Shown piece after piece: positions 11,791 through 21,889 of a stretch of DNA of 64,000 nucleotides. The notes under the pieces were generated by a model that searched no databases, had not been told where the DNA came from, and worked only from the letters and a program-made list of their open reading frames with translations. This stretch comes from Pristionchus mayeri. Taxonomy: Eukaryota; Nematoda; Chromadorea; Rhabditida; Neodiplogasteridae. The number at the start of each line of letters is the position of its first letter. Within the stretch, counting starts at the first letter, position 1. A program made the translations under genes and the position numbers. Location: contig BTRK01000001.1 in the NCBI GenBank assembly GCA_036245805.1, forward strand, positions 12,834,001 to 12,898,000, given 5' to 3'.

Positions 11791-13682
11791 GCTGTATCAC
11801 GGGCATCACGAGCCAGTGGAGGTGTGCGGGAACAATTTCCAACTTTTATTTTTTTGTTTTGCTTCATATTATAGTGGTAGTATACCCTAGAGACAACTTC
11901 TTGAAATTTCTGGGTCCCGGGTCCCAGAACCGTCATTTAGGAATTTTCCGGTTTTGTACCCGGATCTACTGTATTTCAGCTCCCAGATGAGCTATAGAGC
12001 TGGCATTGGGCAAAAATGCGCGGAAAAATCAGTTGAACAACTTTTATGTTGAAAGGTAGGCCGTAGGATTGCAAGTTCATAAACTATGAACAAAAAACTG
12101 AAATTTCAAATAAAAATAAAATCATAGCATCTCGGTAAGGGACAAACCCAGTGAATTTTATTACAGATTATGGAAGAACAAGTCCATACGCGTATAGAAA
12201 ACAATTGAAATAGGCAACTTCAGGGTGGCCTACGCCCGCTGTATAGCTCTGAATGTTGAAAACCATCAATGCCAAATTTTGAAAAATTCACAGCTCGCAG
12301 ATTTATCATACAAATCGATCAGTTAAACCAATTTTCAACAATACACGATCAATGAAGTTAGATGATGTTGAAAGAGCACGAAATTTCAGCACTTCAAAAA
12401 ATTCGATTTTCAAGGCATCTCAAAAGCCAAATTCGAGCGCATCCAGCTCACGATTTAGCGTTCCCTGAAAATGAAATCAAGTCGGTGTCAATACGTTCCA
12501 CAATCATGAACACATTCTGGCATTTTTAGTGTTCCATCCCATTCCAGACCCGTGACTTAAATTCTCAAAATTGCTGGATCGTGATTTGAGAAATTCAAAA
12601 TAATTATATTTTGACTAAATGGTAATGACTCTCGGCTCTTTTTGATCACTAAAAATCATTTTATGAGCAGAAGAGATAGAAAATACTGATAATGGTGATC
12701 GTTTTAAAAAATATGAAATATATGTGAACATTGACATTTCGAATTTTGGAATACACTTTAAAATGGCATAAATTTTAACATTTGTCATCTCTATTGATTT
12801 CAAGATTATTTTTGGAGGTTGAAAATACCTAGAATTCATTACAATTTAATTGAAATATAATTATTTTAAATTTCTCACATCGCGATCCAGCAAGTTTGAG
12901 AATTTAAATCACGGGTCTGGAATGGGCTGGAACACTCAAAATGCCAGAATGTGTTCATGATTGTGGAATGTCTGGACACCCATTTGATTTCATTTTCAGG
13001 GAACGCTAAATCGTGAGCTGGATGCGCTCGAATTTGGCTTTTGAGATGCCTTGAAAATCGAATTTTTTGAAGTGCCTAAATTTCGTGCTCTTTCAACATC
13101 TTCTAACTTCATTGATCGAGTAATGTTAGAAATTGGTTTAACTGATCGATTTGTATGATAAATCTGCGAGCTGAGAATTTTTCAAAATTTGAAATTGATG
13201 ATTTTCAACATTCAGAGCTATACAGCGGGCGTAGGCCACCCTGAAGTTGCCTATTTCAATGTTTTTCTATACGCGTATGGACTTGTTCTTCCATAATCTG
13301 TAATAAAATTCACTGGGTTTGTCCCTTACCGAGATACTATGATTGTATTTTTATTTGAAATTTCAGGTTTTTGTTCATAGTTTATGAACTTGCAATCCTA
13401 CGGCCTACCTTTCAACATAAAAGTTATTCAACTGATTTTTCCGCGCATTTTGAGCCCAATGCCAGCTCTCTAGCTCATCTTGGAGCTGAAATACAGCAGA
13501 GCCGGTTTCAAAACCGGAAAATTCCTAAATGACAGTTCTGGGACCTGGGACCCAGAAATTTCAAGAAGTTGTCTCTAGTGTATGCTGCCACTATAATATG
13601 AAGCAAAAGAAATAATAAAAGTTGGAAATTGTTCCCGAGGGTTGGTTTTTTCCTCCACTGACTCATGATACCTGTGGTATAA
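11791..13682. repeat. Long inverted repeat (palindromic element), about 1.9 kb
   Basis: The left arm starts right after the stop codon of paralogue B (gtatcacgggcatcacga) and is mirrored at the right end (cccgagggttgg ... ctcatgatacctg). Further mirrored blocks are gggaacaatttccaac / gttggaaattgttccc, gacaacttcttgaaattt / aaatttcaagaagttgtc and catctcggtaagggacaaac / its complement near 13320. The arms are about 0.8-0.9 kb with scattered mismatches and an AT-rich centre near 12600-12850. No transposase frame is visible. It may be a foldback or MITE-like DNA element; no clear target duplication was identified. Confidence 0.85.
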
Positions 13683-13810
13683 AGCCGCCAGAATGCATTC
13701 CTCCTTCATTCTGAACACTACCACAACACATTTAAATTGCAAAATGTTCATCAATATGCATATTTGAATCAGCGAGTCTTGTTCATGCACATATTAAATA
13801 CATTTTGCGA

Positions 13811-15921
13811 TCATTTATCGTCAGAGAGGGATTCGATCTTCAAGACACGAGCTGGATTCGTGAGAGTAGCGGCAGGAACGCGCGTCTGATTGGCTGCTGC
13901 AGCAGCAACTGCAGTAGATTCCACAGAGGGATTGGGTACATCAGCTGCTAACTGTTTGGGTTCAGTGGAACTTCCTCCAAGTCCGGTCTGCTCGCCTACT
14001 CCATTGGGTTCAGCTCCAGAACGATGTTCGTGACCGAATCCGTAAGAGTTATGTGGTCCCGCTCCTTCAGCTGGGTACTGATTCCCTCCAGGTCCATACT
14101 GAGTGGGAGAGCCGTAGTTATTCCTGGGTCTGCCGTAGCTGCTAACTGGTTGTACATATGAATTCTTTGGCGGACCATACGAGTTGGAAGGATAAGCGTC
14201 GTAATTGTTCTGGGGACGACCGTATGAACTACGGGGAGGTTGGTAGTACGATGAGTAAGGTCCGTAGGTATTCTTGAGAGGAGTATAGTTCACAGTAGGA
14301 CCATAATTGTAGGAGCGAGGAGGATCGTAGGTTTCCTGCGGAGTTACACCGTAGCTCGGTCGACTGAAGGTGGATCTGCCGTACCCTAATGAAAATATCG
14401 ATTGATGATTGTTGATAATAAGTTTTTTTTAGAGCGCTGAAAGGAATTTCGTTTTTTTTCGCCAACTTTTTCGTATCACAAACATTAGACTGGAAATTAT
14501 AGGAAGAATTTATTTCTAAAATCTTTGCACATTTTTTGTGATCGGTCAACATATTCACTTTATTCATTATCATTCAAAAAGTCTTAATTTTGAAAATTTA
14601 TATTGTCCACTTTAGTATACACGTGAGATGCTGGTTCCAACTTCGCGTACGTGTGATCTCGATAGAATCTGTTGCCAAAATCGCTTGTATTCACTCTCGC
14701 TTGCATTGGCAGAATAATGTTTTTCCCGAACTCTCCCCTTCAGCACTCCATTAGAGTTCGAAATTCGGATAATTACATTTCCTGCACTCTCTAATCGCTA
14801 GACTGGTCGAGGTAATGAATATAATTGATATACGATTTCCCGAATTACGAACTCTTTACTCTGGAAATTCGAAGTTGAATTGCGAATTCGAAATGCCTAC
14901 CCCTCGCATTTTGCGAAATGGTGGGGGGGGGGGGGGGCGATTGTGAACTCGAATTCGATTTCGAATTGCCAATCCTCAAGGTTACCTGAGTTGTCTCCAG
15001 CATGGTTCGCTGCGGGTCCGTCCTGAGCTGCTGGCTTCGTGAATGTAGCTGAAGAAAGAGGCGCCTGGTCGGTGGCAGCTGCAGTAACCGCAGCAGATTT
15101 CACCGATGAATTGAGTACTTCAGCTACGAAGTGCGATGGGTCGAATCTGTGACTTCCGATTCCTCCCTGGCTTCCATTAAATCCTCCCCCTACTCCAGAT
15201 TCCAAGCTAGGCTTGGGTTCATTTGAACTCCCTGTGAATCCTTCAGCTCGATGTTCGGGTCCGGTTGTGTTCTGTGGTCCAGCTCCTTCAACTTGGTGCC
15301 CATACTGAGAGGGAGATCCATAGTTGTTCCTGGGTCTTTCGTAGCTGTTTACATGGGGTCCGTATGAATTCTTAGGAGGGCCATTCGAGTGGGAAGGAGA
15401 AGTTTCGTAATTGTTCTGGGGACGACCGTATGAACTACGTGGAGGTCCATAGTTAGAGGAGGTATATCCGTAGTTCACCGTAGGGCCGATGTCGGAAGAC
15501 GGTTGGTCAAAGTCTTCCTGTGTTGATCCGTCGTAGTTCGCTCTACCGTAGCTCGATAATCCTTATTCGTTAATGATTGATACAGTTTGGGTCGCAATTA
15601 TTACCTCCGAGAATGGGATTGGACGATGATATGTATTCCTCCTGATACTGGTAGCTTCCAGGCCCGTACTGGGAGAAAAATCTGTAGCTGTTCTGAGGAG
15701 GTCCGTAGGAATTCCGTGGAGGTCCATAGTTAGAGGAGGGAGGAGGGTCAAAGTTGTCAGAACCACCGTAGCTCGGTCTACTGTAGCTGGATCTTCCGTA
15801 GCCTGAAGGAATTATCGACTGATGGTGGTACAAATAGATCATGATGGTTACCTTCAGGGAAGGGATTGGATGCGGAGACGAGGGCGAGAGAAGAAAAGAG
15901 GAGTATTTTGACGAGAGCCAT
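13811..15921 (-). CDS. Secreted Gly/Tyr/Pro/Asn-rich repetitive protein
   Basis: Predicted 472-residue protein. Exons on the minus strand: 15852-15921, 15605-15802, 14986-15561, 13811-14385; the frame closes exactly. The signal peptide is MALVKILLFSSLALVSAS. The rest is built from short degenerate repeats such as NYGPPRSSYGRPQNNY, SNSYGPPKNSY and YGSPTQYGPGG, followed in exons 3 and 4 by a Ser/Ala/Thr-rich tail (VESTAVAAAAANQ). There are almost no cysteines. All three introns are phase 1, and exons 3 and 4 are clearly duplicates of each other. Composition resembles structural extracellular proteins (cuticle, eggshell or adhesive type), but I recognise no named family and the role is open. A 15-G run sits in the intron beside exon 3. 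Confidence 0.8.
14923..14937 (+). repeat. Homopolymer G tract (15 G)
   Basis: An uninterrupted run of 15 G on the plus strand lies just upstream, in plus coordinates, of the splice donor of exon 3 (14986) of the Gly/Tyr-rich gene, so it is a C tract in the pre-mRNA about 50 nt into the intron. Confidence 0.9.
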
Positions 15922-16785
15922 TGGGAGATCGAAAAGCGAAGGGAGAAATGATGGGATAGCGAATAGATGAGAGATTGAAAGAGCAGAGAAATGCGAACCA
16001 AGATAGAACGGGAGAGAGAGGGCAAGAGAGACAACGAAGAAAAAAGGCAAAGTTGTACGCGAATAGAGCGAATTGCGTTCAATCATTCGGCGACTTGTCT
16101 CCATCTTCAAATGTGTTTTCTTGATCAGCTGGTAAAAGAAGCGCGTGGCTGATTGAGTCACTCCTACCCTTTTTTAAGGTGGAAATGGTTGGAAGCTGAG
16201 CTGACCAGCACTGGCGGCGATCTCTTCTGGCTAGATTTCGAAATTCTTTGAATGATTGACACATTTAAATCGATTTTTTTGACCAACCGTGACCCCTGGC
16301 AGGGTGTCATGTTTTGATTAGTGTGGTAAGAGTCCGGTATTGGTTATGTTTTCCAATGTGCAAAAAGCGATCGCGAATATTTGTCTGAACCGTGAATTCA
16401 CCAATTTGAATTGATGAATTCACCAGTTTCACGTTTTTTAGATGTAGTGAAAGCTCGTTCACGCGAAAGCGATGCACTATTTATTCATGCCCACTACATC
16501 TGGATGTCGACATCACGCAGATTCACTTCTTCCCCTTGACACTTCACTTTTCCATTTGTAGTCTCGGCGATCCACTCGCAATACTCTCTCACGTCAGTGT
16601 AGGCTCCTGCGAGATGCTTCGAATAGGGACTATTCGGACTAATAGGACTAATAGGGACTAATAGGACTATCGGACTAGGGACTATTCGGGACTTCGTCTC
16701 GTGATTTCACACATTCTCTAAACCTGTCGAGCGGTGAAAGAGTGTATAAAATAAAGAGGCCGTGGTATCGTTTCTCGAACTCTAC
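15922..16785. other. Intergenic, with a GGACTAATA-type microsatellite and hairpin repeat
   Basis: No gene is recognised. At 16620-16692 there is an irregular tandem array of gggactaatag / ggactattcgg units. At 16696-16785 there is a hairpin-family copy (cacacattctctaaacctgt ... gaaagagtgtataaaa + taaagaggc) ending in tttctcgaactct, which adjoins the 3' end of the protease gene. Confidence 0.6.
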
Positions 16786-18666
16786 TCACCCTAATATATC
16801 TTCCCTCAAATCACCTGGAAGCATGTCACTTTCCATCGACTTTTCTCCGAATGCTGTGATTCCGATCTACAGAACGCCATTGATTGTTTCCTGGGCTGCT
16901 TTTCTGATTTACCTGAAACCATCTTCCATCACTCGATTTCATCATTAGCGGCCCTCCACTGTCGCCCTGCAACTTGTTTGTTTTTGTTTAATGGATTGTA
17001 AAAATCAATAAGAAGAGGAAATATTTGAATCGCCGCATTTTTTCTCTGCACCTTGTAGATGTAGCCACTTGAAATTTCGTATTTGGAATGAAAATCACAT
17101 TTACACATCATTCTCCAAAATTCAAATTATCTAGGTTGCTTAGAAACAGAGATATGGAATTGCGGGAATTCGAATCTTATCCTATACTAATCCACGTCAT
17201 AGGATCTCGACCAACCCCTCCGGCGTCGTGACCAAACGAGCCAGCGCAGAGTAGATGTCCTCTCTGTCTCCATTGTTCTACGGATATAGGATGAGACAAT
17301 TTTTTGTTGTTAGTCCACCGATATCTGAAGTAATGAAAATCAGCTTATCTTTCTTAGTAGAATTCAAGTATTTGTTATGTCTTCATTATGTACACTCTGC
17401 ATAAAAAGGGTAAAGGTGATATGCATATTTCCGCGCTGACGCGGGAAGTGCCACCCCATCGCCTATCTAGCAACGAAATCCTATCCTGGAAACCACTATG
17501 GACTCTATATTATAGTTTTTATTGGTGTTGGTTAGACATTGCATAGAGTGAAGAGAGTATCTCGAACTCTAACATTTGCTTACTCGCAAATATCCTCTCG
17601 CACGATGGGAACCACCGTCTCCCTCAACTTTCCGTCGTCAAGCAACTCGTCGGAACCCCGAACTGTTCAAAAGAAGATCACAATAACAACATGCATGAAA
17701 ACAAACTGTTTGCATCTCCAAATCCAGTCGTAACAGCATGCCCATCTGCTGGAACATCCTGAGCACCGTTTGGCAAGCAGATAGGAGATACAGCACCATC
17801 GAATGTAATCGTCTCATCCAGCTTGATATATTCGTAAAATTTGTAAATCGTAGTTTCATACTTTGATCAGTGCTACGTCGTCTTTGTACCCAGCGTCGGT
17901 GTAATTTGCATGAGGATATGCTTCGAGCATTTTGAACGCATGGCTCTAAAACATATTCCACTTACATGGGACTGACCGGAAGACACATTTCACAATTTTG
18001 TTTCGGATTTTGTATTCAATTCAATTGGATTTTTTTTCACATATCACATATTGGGCAAGTTTGCAAAACGGTTTTGAGACTCTCTTCGGGGTACCTATCC
18101 ACTATTAAAAATTAGCAGGCGATTGAGATATGTGTCTTTCGGTCAGTCCCATGTTAGCTATTAATATGTGACCTCACATTTGCCCGAGATTTGGCACGGG
18201 GATCCGCAGATGAGTTTGTAACTTCGCCATACACAACAGCCTGTTCTGCAGTGACCTGTTCGCCATTTCTGACATAAACCAAACAATGGGCTGCTGTAAG
18301 GATCCATCTGTTGCTGATGATAGTTCCTGCAAATTCTAGCTGAATGTGTGGAGGTGTTTCCTAAGATCTCTTGCCTCCGCACATGTCACTGTAGGGAGTT
18401 CCGTCATTTCTGAATTTGCCAATTATGAGCAGAATCTGCCATGGCCACTTGCCCACGACGGTCACTTCATTGCCTCCGAGGATCTGAAATTGTGCCATCA
18501 TCATAATCAACGAGTCATCATGGATTTGAAATCGGTAAAGTTCATATGAAAATAATAATCTTACTCTTCTAAGTTGCGTTGATGTCGCGCTGGCACTGTG
18601 TCGAACGCCGCAATTGGAGGAGGCAAGAGTAGGAGAAGCGAGACATAGAAGAAGTAACAGTTTCAT
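16786..18666 (-). CDS. Trypsin-like (S1, chymotrypsin-fold) serine protease, secreted; 3' end uncertain
   Basis: Likely exons (minus): 18565-18666, 18375-18483, 18173-18326, 17852-17943, 17707-17821, 17584-17662, then less certain coding at about 17225-17277 and 17041-17108, then 16913-16972 and 16786-16866. The signal peptide is MKLLLLLCLASPTLASS. The full triad is visible: His in WILTAAHC, Asp in YKDDVALIK, Ser in LQGDSGGPL. The family's mature N-terminus appears as ILGGNEV, with KWPWQ following. The exon 2 donor appears to be GC (GGAG|GCAAGA), since this is the only junction giving CG-GTIISNRW. The last intron is only about 46 nt. The final exon reads IGITAFGEKS but lacks the usual terminal Cys and VYTRV-type block, and ends inside a hairpin repeat, so the 3' end may be truncated. 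Probably a digestive or extracellular protease. Confidence 0.75.
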
Positions 18667-20126
18667 CCCCGAAAGTGGGGTGTGATGTAATACGGAAGGC
18701 TTATATGGCAAGCCGGAGAGGTATTAGTCATTCTTTTCTTCACAAAATTAATTGAATCGACGCTTGAATAAGTGCTCCCGGATGCGCTAATTGGGTGTGA
18801 CACATTGTCATTGCCCGGATTCTTTCCTTGACAAAGGGGGATGGAAACGAGAAGAATCCTTAAAAATTATGCGCTGATATTTATCGGTTAACAATAAGCA
18901 TGATATTTCGTTTTTTTTCAATTATGATTGATTCAATGGTTCACCAGATAACACGCAAACGATTTCAGTGTTCGCTTATGCCTTCTCCAATGGGAAATGC
19001 ACCATCCTCGCAAATGAGTCGTTCAAACCGCAGATTTGCACTTCAAATTGCTGGATGCGATCTCCTTATTGCTAGGGTAAGTCTAAGGTATCGGTAATCG
19101 CACTACTACTTCCTGAAATGATTGATGTATTATCTGAATGAATCCGTAAGTATGTGTCGAGTCAGAGTCATAAATGATTATGCGAATTGCGCAAGTCGTC
19201 CTGTAATGAATCTGCTCCGCTATGTGAGAAATGGAGGACACGTCTGGCTCTCTCATTATCACCTTCTCACATTATGTCTGACCTGTTGGAGACTTCGAAA
19301 AATGATTAGGTTCAGACCATTTCTAGAGCAGTGATCAGCGTTTGAAAAGCGCCCTTCAAAATGTAGCATACTCTCCTTTCTTAGTCAGCCCTATCTACAC
19401 GCCATTTGTGGGATGCTCAAGGCTTCTCAAGAAATTGTCATTTTTACGCGTAGGCTTAGGCTTAGGCTTCTCTCGCTGCTCTGGCAGGTGAGATAGCATG
19501 AGAATGACGAGCAACATGTATTGTCGTTGTCGTTCCATTGCATCTGATGATATCTTGACAAATCCCTCGATCGCCCTAAATTGACTCTTGAAAACTATAC
19601 AATTCCCAGATGAACGAACGGCAAACCTTGGAGAATCTGACTTTAGTGCATGCGAGTATGTGGTCTTTAATATACGAATCAGCATCGATGAAAACATATT
19701 TTTTAAACCATTTGTTCATTTTATTTTGAGTCATCGACAAGAATTATCGCAATTCCAAATTAAGGTAATTATGTACAACTCCAACGGTATTCGATGATTT
19801 TCCATTGATTTTTTACCGTTTCTCAGTTTCCAACTTCTCATACTCTTGTAGGAATGTAACCGCTCATAAGCAAATACGTCATCACGTATCCTACTTTGAA
19901 TCGTTTTCTGAATCACATTTCATCAAGACTAATTAATTCAATGACTAACGCTGCAGCACTCACTTATTGTGAAAATCGAACGAACTATTCATTCTCGATC
20001 TTCGCTTGCCAGCCCTAATTATGACTAAGCATCGCGCGACCCTGTCGGAACGGCCTTATCAATGCTCATGTTGATACAAAAAAGCCTCTGGTAGCAGCAA
20101 GGCCCACTAACCGACCCCTCTGCTCA
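18667..20126. other. Intergenic stretch, one weak small frame
   Basis: No gene is recognised with confidence. A minus-strand frame at 19395-19538 (start MERQRQYMLLVILML, 47 residues, Lys/Pro-rich) has a signal-like start but no splice context or relatives that I know. Confidence 0.35.
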
Positions 20127-20928
20127 ATGGACATACCACTCATGCTCATCTTCCTGCTATCCTGCATGGCTACCCATCCTGAATGCGAGAAAGCATTTCA
20201 ATCCGTCTGATGAGGTTTGTATATCATATTCATGGATCATATCTCAATTATTATTCGTTGGTTATTTCGTCTAATTTTAATCAGCATTTGGCATGCCTGA
20301 TTGATTAGCAGCATATTTGGAATAAGTGCAAACAACTCATCCGGCCAGTGCTTACGTTTTCTCGCGGACCGACTCTTAATATTTATTTATCAGTATTCCC
20401 AGACTTCTTGTCTTTCTCGAAAAAAAAATCGAGTTCCAGTTCTGCTCCCAGTAAGTGATCTCTCTCGAGGACTTCCTATCCAACATCAACGTTAAGATCA
20501 CAGTGTTCTCTCAGGTAGATTAGCCTTAAAAACTGGTAACCAAGTTGATCAGTACCACGTTCTGTTGGCTACTTTCAGATCTGTTCGGAAATGTTACATA
20601 TCGACTCGGACAAGAATCATATAGTGCAGGCAGGCTCGCAGCTATCCATTTCGCTTGATCTGATTCTTTCTGAATCAAGGTAATTTTATTTTAGGTCTGC
20701 GTCGCTGGTTTCGTCGGAGAGATGGAGTACGATAAGCTTGAAGGTTACTCCGATGAAGAGGTAATTGTTGCAAAATTGAACCAGCCTTCATAATATATCG
20801 ATTCAAATGCGAATTATGTTATAAAGTCTTTGACCTGATTCAAATAATATCGTATAAATATGAGTTCACAGATCTGCGAGTGGCTCGGATGTCCTCAAAC
20901 CGTCTATGCGACCACTCCTTTGCAGTGA
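20127..20928 (+). pseudogene. Saposin-like (SPP/caenopore-type) pseudogene
   Basis: Exon-for-exon copy of the intact saposin-like gene at 27194-27944: 20127-20214, 20440-20514, 20579-20629, 20695-20760, 20872-20928 (exons 2, 3 and 5 have identical lengths in both copies). It is broken in three ways. Exon 1 has a 2-nt deletion after the signal region. The second of the six conserved cysteines is replaced by TAA at 20452-20454. The exon 3 donor is GC (CAG|GCAGGC). The last exons ICEWLGCPQ and VCVAGFVGEMEY are still readable. The family has membrane-lytic or lipid-binding helical bundles, often antimicrobial in nematode gut. Confidence 0.8.
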
Positions 20929-21579
20929 CCTAGCCCATCGCATTGTGCACCGATCTTGGTTCTATCCGTGTTTCGTGTACGAATCATCTGAACAAATAAA
21001 TATAGACTGCTATTATAACATGAATCCGTTCCGGTTCTGTTAGGCAACTCTTTTTCAACCAACTCTGCGAATTATTTGAAGAAAAAAACAATTACTCCTA
21101 GAGTGTGTAATTCGTGTATCGACCGATAGAAAGGATCAATGCTTAGACTTTATTTCTCGAACTTCACCTCACACTCATACCTTTTCTTTCACACTTGGTT
21201 CCAATCATAGCTGTAAGATTTTGCATTACTCATTCTTATGACTGCCACTAGATTATTATCTTTTGGATCAAACATCTCAAGTTCCTCCTGTGCATTGGTC
21301 CATATCGAACGAGATGAGAAATAATGAGGAAAATTAGAGAGCTGCTCAATTATGACTGCACGAAACTATTCGTGACGAATTGTCAGTGGCCCATATTTCG
21401 AGGTCACCAGCAGATCTCTGATAGTGGAACCGAATAAGGGCGAATCTCAGAGGTGTGACCAAAAACTGCCTGGATTCCCCCGATGTTTGCGCTTTCTAAT
21501 ACACTATTGCTATTTTTATTCCTACAAGATAAGTCTAAACGGAGCGTGTTGTCTTCAATAACGCGCACAATTCAGAGCA
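20929..21579. other. Intergenic stretch
   Basis: AT-rich, no gene recognised. A hairpin-family-like segment (gagtgtgtaattcgtgtatc ... actttatttctcgaactt) is near 21110-21165. Confidence 0.4.
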
Positions 21580-21743
21580 TGCTCTCACGGTCTCACGCCC
21601 CCCCTGGGAAGCCACGCGTACGCTGGAGAGACGATCTTAGCCGAGCCATTGGCACACATTGGTGGAGTGCAACCTATGCAGAATATAGACTCATCCTCAT
21701 CTAAGCACCCTGCCTGATTTGATAAATTGATTGATTGATTGAT
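21580..21743 (+). mobile_element. 5'-truncated RTE-type LINE fragment
   Basis: It encodes the extreme C-terminus of the RTE protein (GKPRVRWRDDLSRAIG then THWWSATYAEYR), matching the end of the full element at about 25900-26005 (QPRTRWRDDLRRTIG). It ends, like that element, in a short gattgatt repeat tail. The tail runs straight into the first codons of paralogue C. The 5' boundary is approximate. Confidence 0.8.
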
Positions 21744-21889
21744 CTCACGGTTGTTGGTTCTGTCGGTCATCTCTATTGCTCGATCGAGCGCCGCGGGCGG
21801 AAGAACAGCCACTGATTGCACGATTGGCGAGAAATGCACGGATAACTTCATCCGATTCGAATGCTTCAAAGGAGATGGAGTAATTGTGA

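Noticed and set aside
13811..15921. Collagen as an identity for the Gly/Tyr/Pro-rich protein
   Set aside because: No Gly-X-Y triplet runs and no nematode cuticle-collagen cysteines; the repeats are YGPP/SYGRP type.
16620..16692. CRISPR-like or minisatellite array
   Set aside because: Units of about 9-12 bp with irregular spacing; simple tandem slippage in a eukaryotic genome.
19395..19697. 100-codon minus-strand frame as a gene
   Set aside because: Only the internal 47-residue part has a signal-like start, and the Lys/Pro tract KPKPKP comes from a small gcctaa repeat. Too weak to call.
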